Assembly: GCA_016715865.1 (NCBI GenBank)
Contig: JADJXM010000003.1
Location: 172,001-236,000 of the forward strand
Direction: 5' to 3'
Origin: Acidobacteriota bacterium
GTDB lineage: Bacteria; Acidobacteriota; Blastocatellia; RBC074
DNA: 64,000 bases
Shown: piece by piece, positions 42,189-62,125 of the stretch
Layout: each line of letters starts with the position of its first letter
Numbering within the stretch: the stretch's first letter is position 1
The notes under the pieces: generated by a model
Databases searched by the model: none
What the model was told of the DNA's origin: nothing
What the model saw: only the letters and a program-made list of their open reading frames with translations
Made by a program: the position numbers and the translations under genes

Positions 42189-43187
42189 TCACAATTTGAG
42201 ATCGGTCAGGGCATCGAGGAGTTCCTGAATCGAGACCGTAGCAGTGCCGATTTTAGCTACGACGACACCGGCGGCGTGGTTGGCGATGACGGCGGCATCT
42301 TTTAGGCCGGCTCCGCTGGTCATGCCAAGAGTGAGTGTGGCGATGACGGTGTCGCCGGCGCCCGTCACATCATAGACTTCGCGCGCAACGGTTGGGATTG
42401 TGGTCAGTTCGTCATTGTCTTCGAGCAGGCTCATGCCGTGTTCACCTCGTGTAATAAGGACATTTCCGCAGGTGAGCATGCGCCGGATGGCCTGAGCCGC
42501 GGCAACGAGCGAATCGTGATCAGTGATTTCAATCCCGGAAGCCAGTTCAGCTTCAAGCTGATTTGGTGTGATCAGATCGACTTCCCTGTACGAGCTGAAG
42601 TTCTTGATCTTGGGATCGAGACAGACGGGTTTTCCGAGATCGTGAGCGGCGCTGATAGAATCGGCAAGCAACTCAGGCGTGAGCAGACCTTTGTCATAAT
42701 CGGAGATGATAAGTGCATCAGCAGCAGCCATGGCATTTCGTACCGCGTTGAGCACCATGGCTTCGATATCATGATCAATGGGTGAGCGGTCTTCGCGGTC
42801 TGCACGCACCATCTGCTGGCTGTGAGCGACGATGCGCGTCTTTCTGGTTGTCGGACGCGACGGATCGGTGATCAGACCTTCCGTTTCGGCCCCGACATCT
42901 ACGAAACGTTCACGGATGCGCATCGCTGCCTCGTCGGCGCCAATGATTCCAATCGGAACAGCCCTGGCGCCCAACGCCCGCAGGTTCGAAACAACGTTGC
43001 CCGCTCCGCCGAGATTGAGCGTCTCGCGACGGACTTCGACGACCGGCACGGGCGCCTCAGGCGATATTCGACGTACTTCGCCCCAGATGAATTCGTCAAG
43101 CATGAGATCGCCGAGCACGACGATGCGCCTGTTCGCAAAATTTTCGACAATCTGCCTGGCGCGCTGATAATTGATCATTTCCATCAT
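42189..43187 (-). CDS. hldE1: D-glycero-beta-D-manno-heptose 7-phosphate kinase
   Basis: 332 residues, PfkB-family kinase covering only the kinase half of HldE (also called RfaE1/HldA). VVLGDLMLDEFIWGEVRRIS opens it; LNLGGAGNVVSNLRALGA is the first PfkB signature and VYDVTGAGDTVIATLTLG the second, with the catalytic Asp. It phosphorylates heptose 7-phosphate at C1 for ADP-heptose in LPS inner core synthesis. The adenylyltransferase half is not in the window. Its ATG overlaps the stop of the glycosyltransferase gene (ATGA). Confidence 0.93.
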   Translation of the reverse strand: MMEMINYQRARQIVENFANRRIVVLGDLMLDEFIWGEVRRISPEAPVPVVEVRRETLNLGGAGNVVSNLRALGARAVPIGIIGADEAAMRIRERFVDVGAETEGLITDPSRPTTRKTRIVAHSQQMVRADREDRSPIDHDIEAMVLNAVRNAMAAADALIISDYDKGLLTPELLADSISAAHDLGKPVCLDPKIKNFSSYREVDLITPNQLEAELASGIEITDHDSLVAAAQAIRRMLTCGNVLITRGEHGMSLLEDNDELTTIPTVAREVYDVTGAGDTVIATLTLGMTSGAGLKDAAVIANHAAGVVVAKIGTATVSIQELLDALTDLKL

Positions 43188-44263
43188 GTTAATACCTTAT
43201 CAATCGCGCTCCTCACCTGGTCGACGCTGATCGATCGAATGCATTCCGGTTCATCATAGACATCACATTTGTACATATGGCAGGGATTGCAGTCGAAGTG
43301 ATTTTGCACGAGTTCGGCCGGTGCCCGCCAGGGACGCCAGCGAACCGAGCTGGCGGGCCCGAAAAGCACCACCTGTGGAGTTTTGACCGCCGCCGCGATG
43401 TGAGCCGGTCCGCTGTCGTTACCGACGAAGAGTCGGCTGCCGGCGATGACCGCGACCAGATCTCCAATACTCAGATGGCTCAAACTCGCCAGCCTGTTCG
43501 TCGTGGCTGCCTGGACGGCCGCCATCTGATTCCTCTGCTCCAGTGTCGGCGCACCCGTCATTACGATTTGAAAACCTCGATCGATCAGGGTATCCGATAC
43601 CGCGGCGAACCGTTCAGGCATCCATCGTTTGGTGTAGAACTCATTGGTCGGGGCGATGACTGCATATGGGCGATCCGGATTGATACCGGCTTCGGCGAGT
43701 TTTTCGCGAGCCGCATCGCGCAACGCAGCAGGGACATTCAGAAGGGTAGGCGCCGGCTCCTCGAAAGGCAGGCCGAGCCACCTGAACCACGCGAATTGCG
43801 TTTCGACTGTGTGCAAGTCTTCGCTGATGCCGGGCCGTGAGAGAATGTCATCGACCGGCGGAATGCGCGTGTTGTAGGCATATCCGTTGCGAAAATGAGA
43901 GGCCCCGATTCGATACCGGGCTCCGCTCAGAAATGTCAGCTGAGCGCTGGTCGGCCCGCCATGCAAATTGACAACGGCCGAGAATTTCTGACGGCGAATT
44001 TCACGTATGACATTCAGTCTGGCGAGTCCGTGGCTGCGCCGGTCGCCGGATCCGCGCGGTAATGGAATCGCCTCGATCTCGGGATCATCGAGATAAAGGT
44101 CGGTATAGATCGCTTCGACCAGCGTGACAATGCGCATATCCGGGCGCATGCGTTTGAGCGCTCGCAGGTTTGCGGTGTCCAGAACGGCCTCGCCCAGATT
44201 GCGGAGCCGTATGAACAGGATCCCCGCGCCTTCGGGGAGACTTTTGAAGAGGTCGGTCGACAT
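43184..44263 (-). CDS. Glycosyltransferase family 9 (heptosyltransferase-like)
   Basis: About 359 residues from ATG 44263; the frame extends to 44335 but overlaps the Trm112 gene. ILFIRLRNLGEAVLDTANLR is the GT9 opening, AVVNLHGGPTSAQLTFLSGA, YAVIAPTNEFYTKRWMP and LVAVIAGSRLFVGNDSGPAH with the ADP-heptose-binding D-GPxH motif follow. The C-terminus has a cysteine-rich segment HFDCNPCHMYKCDVYDEPEC typical of this group. Adds heptose to lipid A core at the inner membrane. Operon with the heptose kinase. Confidence 0.9.
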   Translation of the reverse strand: MSTDLFKSLPEGAGILFIRLRNLGEAVLDTANLRALKRMRPDMRIVTLVEAIYTDLYLDDPEIEAIPLPRGSGDRRSHGLARLNVIREIRRQKFSAVVNLHGGPTSAQLTFLSGARYRIGASHFRNGYAYNTRIPPVDDILSRPGISEDLHTVETQFAWFRWLGLPFEEPAPTLLNVPAALRDAAREKLAEAGINPDRPYAVIAPTNEFYTKRWMPERFAAVSDTLIDRGFQIVMTGAPTLEQRNQMAAVQAATTNRLASLSHLSIGDLVAVIAGSRLFVGNDSGPAHIAAAVKTPQVVLFGPASSVRWRPWRAPAELVQNHFDCNPCHMYKCDVYDEPECIRSISVDQVRSAIDKVLT

Positions 44264-44291
44264 GCTGCAGCGCGGAGCCTCGCCTGGAGAC

Positions 44292-44480
44292 TCAGGCTGA
44301 ACTGGCCTCCGTTTCCTCGATGACAGCCTCGTCAATCAGCATAATCGGAATTTCATCCCTGATCGCATAGACTCGATGGCACTCAAGGCATTTCAGAGCG
44401 CTCCCGTCCGGCTTCAACTCAAGGTTCCCCAGACAGGCGGGGCATCGCAGGTTCTTCATCAATATTTCATTTACGCTCAT
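44292..44480 (-). CDS. Trm112 family small zinc protein
   Basis: 62 residues, ATG 44480 with GGGAG eight bases upstream (the TTG at 44486 is less likely). LRCPACLGNLELKPDGSALK and CLECHRVYAIRDEIPIML make the four-cysteine zinc knuckle and the DIPIML-like end of the YcaR/Trm112 family, which in bacteria often sits in LPS or methyltransferase operons. Function in bacteria is not settled. It heads the heptose operon. Confidence 0.88.
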   Translation of the reverse strand: MSVNEILMKNLRCPACLGNLELKPDGSALKCLECHRVYAIRDEIPIMLIDEAVIEETEASSA

Positions 44481-44497
44481 CGGCAAAACTCCCGGGA

Positions 44498-44596
<99 letters not shown>

Positions 44597-44628
44597 GGTC
44601 CGATAAAAAAGGAGATATCATCAACATC

Positions 44629-45573
<945 letters not shown>

Positions 45574-45576
45574 AGT

Positions 45577-45716
45577 TTCGAGTAGGAAGAAGTTTCCAGT
45601 TTCCAGTTTTCTGGACTGAGCAGATTGTTCGCGGTTAAACGGCCTGTGATTAAAACGTTATGCGAACCTGACGCATGCGACTGGAAACTTCTTCCTGCTG
45701 GAAACTGGAAACTACA
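45577..45716. repeat. Family E inverted repeat (TTTCCAG)
   Basis: Left GAAGAAGTTTCCAGTTTCCA (about 45590-45610) and right CTGGAAACTTCTTCCTGCTG with GGAAACTGGAAAC (45680-45713). Confidence 0.85.
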
Positions 45717-45725
45717 CATCGAGTT

Positions 45726-46472
45726 ATGCCCGACCCTCAAACCCTCGTCAGACTCTGTCTTCGTGAATTGAAACGTGCCGGCAATGCATCAGATGCCAGG
45801 CAGGCCAAACAGTTTTTCAAGGCACAGGATAATGTCGCATTTTTCGGCATCAAGGCTCCCCGTTTAAAAGAGATCGAAAAGAGCCTCTATGAAAAGGTTC
45901 GCGGCGAATGGAGCCCCGAAGATGCCCTTACGTTCTGCGACCTCATGCTGCGACAACGCGAGCTGGAAGCCAGGTCGGCTGGACTGCTCATGCTTGCGAG
46001 ATATCAGAAGCGATTCGATGCCGGCCTGATCGACATGATCGAGGGCTGGCTGGCCGGTGACTTGTGCAACAATTGGGCGACAACCGACGTGTTGTGCTCA
46101 TTGATCAGCGCTCCGCTTGCGGGCCGCCATCCAGAACTGCTGCCGCGACTGAAGAGATGGGCAGGCATGAAGAACCTGTGGCTGCGGAGAGCCTCACTTG
46201 TAACAATGGTGCCGCTGGCGCGTCGCGGATTACATCTTGATTTCGCATACGAACTGGCCGATCGGGTGATGGATCATCCCGAAGACCTCATGCACAAGGC
46301 CAACGGGTGGATGCTTCGAGAAGCCGGGAAGACCGATCCCGACAGACTCGAAGCTTTTCTGCTCAAACACGGTCCGCGCATTCCGCGTACTACCTTACGC
46401 TATGCAATTGAAAAATTCCTTCCTGAGAAACGTCAAAAACTGCTCGAAATGACCCGGCTGAAAGATGATTGA
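45726..46472 (+). CDS. AlkD-like DNA alkylation repair protein
   Basis: 248 residues from ATG 45726; an earlier start at 45675 lies in the repeat. All-helical HEAT-like repeats: FFKAQDNVAFFGIKAPRLKE, ARSAGLLMLARYQKRFD, NNWATTDVLCSLISAPLAGR (holding the Trp and Asp expected in the active site) and KNLWLRRASLVTMVPLARRG (conserved Arg). The family removes bulky N3- or N7-alkylated bases without base flipping. The ORF is intact, with polA downstream. Confidence 0.87.
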   Translation: MPDPQTLVRLCLRELKRAGNASDARQAKQFFKAQDNVAFFGIKAPRLKEIEKSLYEKVRGEWSPEDALTFCDLMLRQRELEARSAGLLMLARYQKRFDAGLIDMIEGWLAGDLCNNWATTDVLCSLISAPLAGRHPELLPRLKRWAGMKNLWLRRASLVTMVPLARRGLHLDFAYELADRVMDHPEDLMHKANGWMLREAGKTDPDRLEAFLLKHGPRIPRTTLRYAIEKFLPEKRQKLLEMTRLKDD

Positions 46473-46478
46473 ATCTCT

Positions 46479-46623
46479 GTAACTGCTCAGCCTCTGAAGG
46501 CGAATATGGAGTGCGGCGGCCCGGCGCCGCTTTGGTAATAATTTCAGCATTTGACACTATTGAATACCAAAGCGGCGCCGGGCCGCCGCACTCCATATTC
46601 GCCTTCAGAGGCTGAGCAGTTAC
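46479..46623. repeat. Family C hairpin, near-perfect copy with inverted flanks
   Basis: Arms of about 60 bp (46479-46538 and 46564-46623). The Family C core (TATGGAGTGCGGCGG to GCCGCTTTGGTA) is extended outward on both sides by GTAACTGCTCAGCCTC, which is not part of the other copies. So flanking DNA is also inverted here. Confidence 0.92.
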
Positions 46624-46625
46624 GA

Positions 46626-46668
46626 ATCTCTTTGCAATCTTTGCGGCCTTTGCGATTAATTATTTCTT
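46626..46668. repeat. Family B solo arm
   Basis: ATCTCTTTGCAATCTTTGCG and GCCTTTGCGATTAATTA match one arm of Family B, with no core and no second arm, upstream of polA. Confidence 0.7.
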
Positions 46669-46703
46669 GACCCTCTCTCGATGACGGGCGGATAATCCTT
46701 GGT

Positions 46704-49355
<2,652 letters not shown>

Positions 49356-49387
49356 GTAACCGCCACGTGATTTGCGGGATAAGTAGC

Positions 49388-49488
<101 letters not shown>

Positions 49489-50274
49489 TCATCTGAGTCG
49501 TCGTTTAAAAGTCGGAGGTTCTCCCTGCTGAACCTCTTCCTTGTGTGAGTTACGATTCTCGCGGGCCCAGGCTGCCTGAGCGGCCCGGAGGTGGCTTGAG
49601 AGCATGTCCTTTGCCCGTTTGGTATCGTGTTTGCGGATGGCGTCGACGATCTTTCTGTGCCAGTCGATGGCTTCTTCAAGGTCCTTCGCATTCGAGATGG
49701 TCTGACGCCGAATGTGGAAAAGCAGTTGCGCAATCGTGTCCATGACTCCGCTCATCAATTTATTGTTGGCCGCGTGGGCCATGATCTGATGAAATCGGAC
49801 ATCGTGCTTGAGATAGTTTTCGGGGTCATCGATCGTCTCGCGCATTCCTTCAATCTCTCTGTTGAGTGCATCGAGATCCTCTTCGACAGCGCGCTCGGCC
49901 GCCAATTCCGCCAGTCCGGCTTCGATAATCCGCCTCGCCTCGAACAACTCCTCGATACTTGTGTTGTTGATCAGCGTCATGAAGTGCATCGGTTCGGTGA
50001 AGACCTCGGGCAGCGACTCGGCGATGTAGGTCCCAGCCCCCGGCTTGGCACGAATGATTCCCATGACTGAAAGCGCTTTGAGCGCAGTCCGCAACGAAGG
50101 ACGACTGATATTGAGCATCTCCGCCAGTTCGCGTTCGGGCGGGAGCCGGCTGCCGGCTTTCAATTCTCCCCGCGACAGCAGGTCCTTGATCCTCTGCACG
50201 ACAAGCTCTGTTATTCCTGATCGATCGATCGGCGTCATGGCCGCGTTGATGTGACTCGAATTGCGATTCGACAA
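49489..50274 (-). CDS. FadR-type GntR family regulator (FCD domain)
   Basis: 261 residues. N-terminal winged helix: LVVQRIKDLLSRGELKAGSR, LPPERELAEMLNISRPSLRT and GIIRAKPGAGTYIAE. From about residue 105 an FCD ligand domain (EELFEARRIIEAGLAELAAE, RFHQIMAHAANNKL, AIDWHRKIVDAI) with the His residues that bind a metal and an acid ligand. Such proteins usually repress sugar acid or organic acid genes. The SDR gene lies upstream on the same strand, and a candidate operator sits in the gap. Confidence 0.9.
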   Translation of the reverse strand: MSNRNSSHINAAMTPIDRSGITELVVQRIKDLLSRGELKAGSRLPPERELAEMLNISRPSLRTALKALSVMGIIRAKPGAGTYIAESLPEVFTEPMHFMTLINNTSIEELFEARRIIEAGLAELAAERAVEEDLDALNREIEGMRETIDDPENYLKHDVRFHQIMAHAANNKLMSGVMDTIAQLLFHIRRQTISNAKDLEEAIDWHRKIVDAIRKHDTKRAKDMLSSHLRAAQAAWARENRNSHKEEVQQGEPPTFKRRLR

Positions 50275-50355
50275 AGTTCCTCCTGTGTCTTTAGTGGAGG
50301 TGATTCAGATTTCAGATAGGGTGATGCTGGTCCCCGTTGAGACGGTCTTGTTAAC

Positions 50356-50366
50356 TGGTAAGACCG
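50356..50366. promoter_or_regulatory. Candidate FadR-type operator
   Basis: TGGTAAGACCG differs by one base from the TGGT-N3-ACCA pattern known for FadR-family operators. It lies 82 bases upstream of the regulator start, consistent with autoregulation. Prediction only. Confidence 0.35.
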
Positions 50367-50406
50367 GCAGACTATAAGACCGCCTTTCCTGGTTGTCAAT
50401 GAACCA

Positions 50407-51222
50407 TCAGGCCTTGACGCCGCCATTGACCAGCCAGCCGCCGTCGACGAAGATCGTCTGTCCGGTAATGTAATCGGAAGCATCGGATGCGAGCAGGACC
50501 GTTGCGCCTGCCAGATCGGACGGGGCGCCGGGCCGCCCCATCGGAATCACGCTGACTGCGCTTTCATACAAATCCGGGACTGAAAAAAAGGCATCGGTCA
50601 TGCGCGTCCAGAAACGGCCAGGGGCTATGGCATTAACATTGATATTGTCTTTCGCCAGTTCGATCGCCAGCGCACGCGTCATCTGGCGCATTCCGCCTTT
50701 GCTGATCGTATAAAGTGCGATATTCGGAATCGAGATCTCGAAGACGATCGACCCGACATTGATGATCTTTCCCTTGCCCTGCCGGCGCATGACGGGTGCG
50801 GCCTCCTGACAGGCGAAGAATGCGCCCTTCAGATTGACGGCCATCAGAGTGTCCCAGTCTTGCGGGGTAAAGGTATCCAGAGGCCGGCGGTAATTGATCC
50901 CGGCGGCATTGACCAGGATGTCGAGGCGACCGAAATGATCGACTGTTTTTCCGATCATCCCGCGGACCGCATCGACATCTCCGACATCGGTCGGCAAAAT
51001 CAGGGTTCTGACGCCAATCGCGCGAACCATCTCTTCCGCGGCAGCAAGTTCATCGGCCGTTCGAGATGCGATTGCAATATCGGCCCCGGCATGTGCCAGC
51101 GCCAGCGCCATCCCCAGCCCAAGCCCGCGACTGCCTCCCGTCACCAGAGCCACCCGGCCGTCAAGTCGAAAACTCGGCATCTGAAAGTCGTAATCCATTG
51201 GCATTTTTCGTTCAAAACTCAT
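50407..51222 (-). CDS. Short-chain dehydrogenase/reductase, gluconate 5-dehydrogenase-like
   Basis: 271 residues from ATG 51222 (AAGGA upstream). RVALVTGGSRGLGLGMALAL is the NAD(P)-binding loop, DILVNAAGINYRRPLDTF the NAG motif, and IINVGSIVFEISIPNIALYT with YTISKGG holds the Ser, Tyr and Lys of the active site. The C-terminal YITGQTIFVDGGWLVNGG is standard. The paired FadR-type gene and closest style suggest a sugar acid substrate (gluconate or hexuronate), inferred. Confidence 0.88.
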   Translation of the reverse strand: MSFERKMPMDYDFQMPSFRLDGRVALVTGGSRGLGLGMALALAHAGADIAIASRTADELAAAEEMVRAIGVRTLILPTDVGDVDAVRGMIGKTVDHFGRLDILVNAAGINYRRPLDTFTPQDWDTLMAVNLKGAFFACQEAAPVMRRQGKGKIINVGSIVFEISIPNIALYTISKGGMRQMTRALAIELAKDNINVNAIAPGRFWTRMTDAFFSVPDLYESAVSVIPMGRPGAPSDLAGATVLLASDASDYITGQTIFVDGGWLVNGGVKA

Positions 51223-51326
51223 ATCATATTCCTTAATTCAGATTGAAAGATTGAAGATTACAAAATCTACATATAGTAATCATTCGTCTTTTCGTCACAA
51301 TACCTTGTGTGTAAAATATTCCTGAT

Positions 51327-51758
51327 ATGAAAAACAAACTTAGACTTAAAAGCATTTCCCGCATTGATACACATGACACGCACGGCTGGTATGTCCGAGT
51401 GAAGTACTTTGACAAACAGTACCGAAAATTCTTTTCGGACAATAAGTACGGCAACAAGCTCTCGGCGCTGGTGGAAGCCAAGAAATACCGGGATGAAGTC
51501 GAACAGAGCATCGGAAAACCCCGGACCGACCGCATGGTCACGACGACCAATCGCCGCAACCGGACAGGGATTGTCGGAGTTCGCCGGCGCGAATTTCCTG
51601 CCTTCGAGGTTCAGGCGTCGATCAGCCCGCGAAAGATCAAGAAGATACTCGTCCCGATCACGGACGGGAATGAGCAGGCGGCCTTCGAAGAGGCATGTCG
51701 CATCCGCCAGCGCCTGCTCGAGCGTTCTTATCAGGACGAAGACCGGATCGATTTCTGA
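51327..51758 (+). CDS. AP2-domain-like protein
   Basis: 143 residues. The first half (ISRIDTHDTHGWYVRVKYFD, KFFSDNKYGNKLSALVEAKK, YRDEVEQ) fits an AP2/ERF DNA-binding fold: three strands then a helix. The second half (NRTGIVGVRRREFPAFEVQA, EAFEEACRIRQRLLERSY-like helix) looks like a second, diverged AP2 unit. Bacterial AP2 proteins are often tied to mobile elements or homing HNH nucleases, but no nuclease motif is visible. It converges on the transporter gene. Confidence 0.7.
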   Translation: MKNKLRLKSISRIDTHDTHGWYVRVKYFDKQYRKFFSDNKYGNKLSALVEAKKYRDEVEQSIGKPRTDRMVTTTNRRNRTGIVGVRRREFPAFEVQASISPRKIKKILVPITDGNEQAAFEEACRIRQRLLERSYQDEDRIDF

Positions 51759-51763
51759 AGGGT

Positions 51764-53158
<1,395 letters not shown>

Positions 53159-53372
53159 CGGATATGTTCCAGTCTGTGTCTATGTTAATTGCGATGAGTG
53201 CTTTTGCTCCGGGCATTCTACACGGGTTGATTCGATAAGCGAATGTTCCCGGGACGGTCGAGCTCAATTGAGAAATTTTGAAAAATCGGGGAACCAGCGT
53301 ATTCTAGGGACGTTATTAAATCGTCGGGGCAAGAATCAGCCATTTGAACAGTCTTATCTGGAGGGTAGATCT

Positions 53373-55084
53373 ATGAGACGAAAACTCTTACTGACCTGTC
53401 CAATCATGCTCTGCCTGCTCGTTTTCGTATTCAAGGCCCTGCCAGTGGCTGGAACGCAAGACAAGGGGAAGGCCATCATCGCGGGCAAGGTGATGTTCAA
53501 GAGCGAGCCGGCGAAGGGAGTGGTCATCGGGCTGTACGACAAAAGCATCGTCGAACGAAATCCGAATCTCCCCGGCAGACGGGTCAAATCGCTACCGGAC
53601 GGAACATTTCGCTTTACAGATTTGCCAGCGGGGACCTACTACCTGACCGCCATTGCCCCGGGCTTTGTCGTTTCGGGCGATGCCAATTTCTGGCCCGTCG
53701 GAAAGGCCAGGATAGTCAACGTTTCAGAGGGATCTACGATTGACGACCTGGAACTCGATCTCCGGCCTGGAGGGGTGATCACCGGGCGCGTAACAGATTC
53801 ATCGGGCCGCCCGCTGGTCGAAAAGAGTATTGAACTCATCAGTCTCGACGAGAAAGGCAACCGAATCCCTTTCCGCGCGGGATGGAATCCTTACCTTCAT
53901 AACACCGATGATCGCGGGATATACAGGATCTACGGATTGCCCGCCGGCAGGTACATTCCGAGTGTAGGCTATGAGAGCCGCCCGAACTCGATAAGCTTTA
54001 CGCTCAACAGGCTCTATTATCAAAAAACCTATCATCCTGATGTGACGGATATTTCAAGGGCAAAAATCCTGGAATTGAAGGAAGGCGAGGAGATCACCGG
54101 AGCTGACATCATCGCCGGCGACGTGAAACGAACCTATGACGTCCGAGGTCGCGTGATCGATGAGGAGACGGGCAAGCCCCTGGCCGGAGTCGCCATCGAA
54201 TACGGTTCATATGATACCGTGCGCAAGCGGATCGGCGCCTGGGGCGGTGGTGGCGAGCGAGCTGATGCGCAAGGCGAGTTCAGGCTGATCGGGGTTCTCC
54301 CCGGCAGTTACGCGGCTTTCCTGCGTACGGAAGAGAACAGCGACTATATCAGCGGTATCACACCGTTCTCGATCGACGATCGGGATGTAGAAGGAATAGA
54401 ACTGCGCGCTTCGAGGAGCTCCGGTATAAGCGGCCACGTTATTTTCGAAGGTCCGGCTGATCCATCGAAGAGTCAGACTTCGACTCAATTGAGCATTGTC
54501 GCGGCTCCCGATCAGACCAACCTCGAGCGACCGAATATCGGAGTTTCGATGCCGCTGACGCAGGGGATGACTTTTCAATTGAAAGGTCTTCAACCCGGCA
54601 AACACCGCATCATTATCGACAATGATGCAGGAAAGGGCCAGAAGGTCGCCGTCACTCGAATCGAGAGAGACGGCGCGATTCTGCCCGATAATAAAATCGA
54701 CCTCGGCCCGCAGGAGCAGGTCCGGAATCTGCGAGTCTTTATCACTGCCGCAGGCGGCGTAATCCGAGGCCAGGTCAAGCTGATCGGTGGCAGCATCCCA
54801 ACAGGCTTCATGGTCAGAGCCATGGCAAAACGTCCCGGCGAAACCTCTGTCCAGCGATCCGGCGAGGTCGACAGTCGCGGCAACTTCGTGATCGAGAACC
54901 TGGCGCCGGGCGATTACGAGATCTACCTGACGGGATTCTCTTATGATCAACGATCGAACCAGACTCCGGAGGCTCGTAACTTTTTGGGTAGAATTTCAAA
55001 AAGCTCGGCCAGCGCGAGCGTCGGTTACGGATCAGAGACGCAGGTCACGATCACCATCGACCTGACGCGACCGGAGGGCAACCA

Positions 55085-55088
<4 letters not shown>
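53373..55088 (+). CDS. Secreted protein with carboxypeptidase-regulatory-like domains (1)
   Basis: 571 residues. ATG 53373 has GGAGG nine bases upstream; the open frame reaches 53112 but overlaps the transporter gene. MRRKLLLTCPIMLCLLVFVF begins a signal peptide. Several beta-sandwich (CarboxypepD_reg/SpaA-like) units: AIIAGKVMFKSEPAKGVVIG with LPDGTFRFTDLPAGTYYLTA, GGVITGRVTDSSGRPLVEKS with DRGIYRIYGLPAGRYIPSVG, YDVRGRVIDEETGKPLAGVA and a last unit IRGQVKLIGG with SRGNFVIENLAPGDYEIYLT. No catalytic domain. Extracellular, possibly adhesive or structural. It overlaps the next gene (ATGA). Confidence 0.85.
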
Positions 55089-56908
<1,820 letters not shown>

Positions 56909-57124
56909 GAGAATAAATCGTCCACCAAGGGCACGAAGAAAACACAAAGAGAGACCAGAGCCCTTTAACTTTGTGACACTTCGCGCCATTTGTGGATGTT
57001 TTTTAAAATTACTTCGACCAGACCCGCCTTTGACGACTCTAAGTGAACTGTGGACAGCAGCAGACTCCCGTTTGGCAGTATCTATTAATAATGGGAACAC
57101 AAAACACTGGCACAGGAGGATTAG

Positions 57125-59123
57125 ATGTCCAGAACAGATGGAGGAACGGTCGGCGGGTCGAGTGGATTTACCCGGCAAGTTAAACGGGGAGTGATAGCCA
57201 TTTTCGCATTTGGGATGCTCGCTATTGCAGGCGACAGGCTGGGAATCGAATGGAACACTCTGGCGGCGATAATTGCGGATGCCGGAGAACCGCGGGTGTA
57301 CGAACAAGTCAGCAGATCTGATTGCGGTTATCTGCAGGATCCCGACAGCGTGCATGAAGCAATGGCGCGCCACCGCGATCTGGTCGATCGGACGACCAGG
57401 AAAGTGAGCGATAATCTGCTGCACCTGACCGGCGCCGCACTGGTAGCGCCTCAGGATATGCCGCGCAAAAACTTTATCGACGACATACTGTTTGCGAGGA
57501 TGGAGCGCGACAACATCATGTCGGCCGAGGTCTGCAGTGATGAAGAGTTCGTCCGACGTGCATGGCTTGACATCACGGGGCGCATCCCGGCGCCGGAGAA
57601 CGTGACCGCATTCCTTGCCGACAGCAATCCGAACAAGCGCGATGCGCTGGTCGACAGCCTGGTCGGTTCGCCGGAGTACGTCGATAAATGGACGATGTTC
57701 TTCAGCGATCTGTTCAAGGTCACGGCCCGCTCGACCAACATCAACCGTTTCGACACTGGCCGGAATGCATTCTTCACCTATGTCAAGAATGCGATCAGCT
57801 CCAATAAGAGCTATGCCCAGATCGCAACCGAGCTGATCACCGCCAATGGCGACAGTTTCGTCAACGGCGAAGCGAACTACATCGTCGGCGGAACGGTGCC
57901 GATGGGACCGACTCAGGATACGATGGACGGAACAGCGGTCAATGTCTCGTCGATGTTTCTTGGGATCGGCGCGCTGGATTGCCTGCTCTGCCACAATGGC
58001 GCCGGCCATCTGGATGAAGTGAATTTGTGGGGTGCGAAGCGTACGCGAGCCGAGGCATGGGGCATGTCGGCTTTCTTCGCGCGAACTCGCAGGCAGCGAC
58101 AGGTCATTTCGCAACAGCCGCTTTACGTCAAATTCATCGTTTCGGAAAACCCGACCGGTGAATACATGCTCAACACCGATTCCGGCAACCGCCAGCCTCG
58201 AAATCCGATCAACGGGTCGAACAGCGTCGCTCCGAGCTACATCCTCGGCGGCGGAAGCGTCAACTCGGGCGAGAATCGTCGCCAGGCGATGGCCCGGCTT
58301 GTGACCTCAGACAAGCAGTTTGCACGCGCTGCGGTCAACTACATCTGGGAAAAGCTGATGGTCGAGGCTCTCGTCTCGCCATCGAACGCATTCGATCCGG
58401 CGCGACTCGATCCGAACGCTGAACTGCCAGAAGGCTGGACTCTGCAACCGGCCAACGCCGAACTGCTCGAAGCTCTGGCCGATGAGTTCATCAAACAGAA
58501 CTACAACATTCAAAGCCTGATCAGGCTGATCACCAAATCAACCGCCTACCAGCTATCATCTCAATACCCGGGCGAATGGAGCCTCGCGCTCGTGCCATAT
58601 TACGCTCGCAAGTATGCGCGTCGCCTGGACGCCGAGGAAGTTCATGATGCGGTTCTCAAAGCGACCGGCGTCGGAGTGACCTACACTCTTGCGCAATCGT
58701 TTCGACGGCACGATCGCTTTCCAGATCAACTGGGCGATGCAGTTGCCGGACACGATCGAGCCGAACAACAACCGCCAGTCCAAGGCTTTCCTCGATTCTT
58801 TCATCCGCGGAGATCGCGACATCAAACCGCGTTCGATCGAACCGTCGATTCAGCAGGCGCTGAATCTGATGAACAACTCGTTCGTCATGAGCAGAATTCA
58901 TCAGAACAATGCGGGATCGAACGTCTCGAAGCTGCTCGCCAACCAGGCGCTGTCTTCAGATCAGATTATCACTCAATTGTATCTGAACACGCTCTCGCGC
59001 AATCCGACGCAGGACGAGCTGAATGCGCTGGCGCCGCTCTTCACCTCGACGAGCCGCAGAGAGGCAACCGAAACCATCCAATGGACACTGATCAACAAGA
59101 TGGATTTCGTCTTCAACTACTGA
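57125..59123 (+). CDS. DUF1549/DUF1553-like secreted protein (one frameshift)
   Basis: About 666 residues after repair. ATG 57125 follows GGAGGATT. A hydrophobic segment (VIAIFAFGMLAIAGDRLGI) serves as signal or anchor. NFIDDILFARMERDNIMSAE and DEEFVRRAWLDITGRIPAPE match the DUF1549 opening. MFLGIGALDCLLCHNGAGHL holds a CxxCH heme-like motif. The DUF1553-like C-terminal part begins near SSQYPGEWS. The frame slips near 58685: the ORF runs on to 59128 with nonsense, while the true sequence NRFDGTIAFQINWAMQLPD and SNVSKLLANQALSSDQIITQ continues in the next frame to 59123. Companion of the DUF1501 gene. Confidence 0.85.
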
Positions 59124-59125
59124 AG

Positions 59126-59155
59126 TAGAAAGTACAAAGTATAAAGTATAAAGGG
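59126..59155. repeat. Family A single arm
   Basis: AGTAGAAAGTACAAAGTATA and AAGTATAAAG, lying directly between the stop of the DUF1549-like gene and the ribosome site of the DUF1501 gene. Confidence 0.85.
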
Positions 59156-59162
59156 AAGCAAC

Positions 59163-62113
<2,951 letters not shown>

Positions 62114-62125
62114 CCCTTTCTGTTT

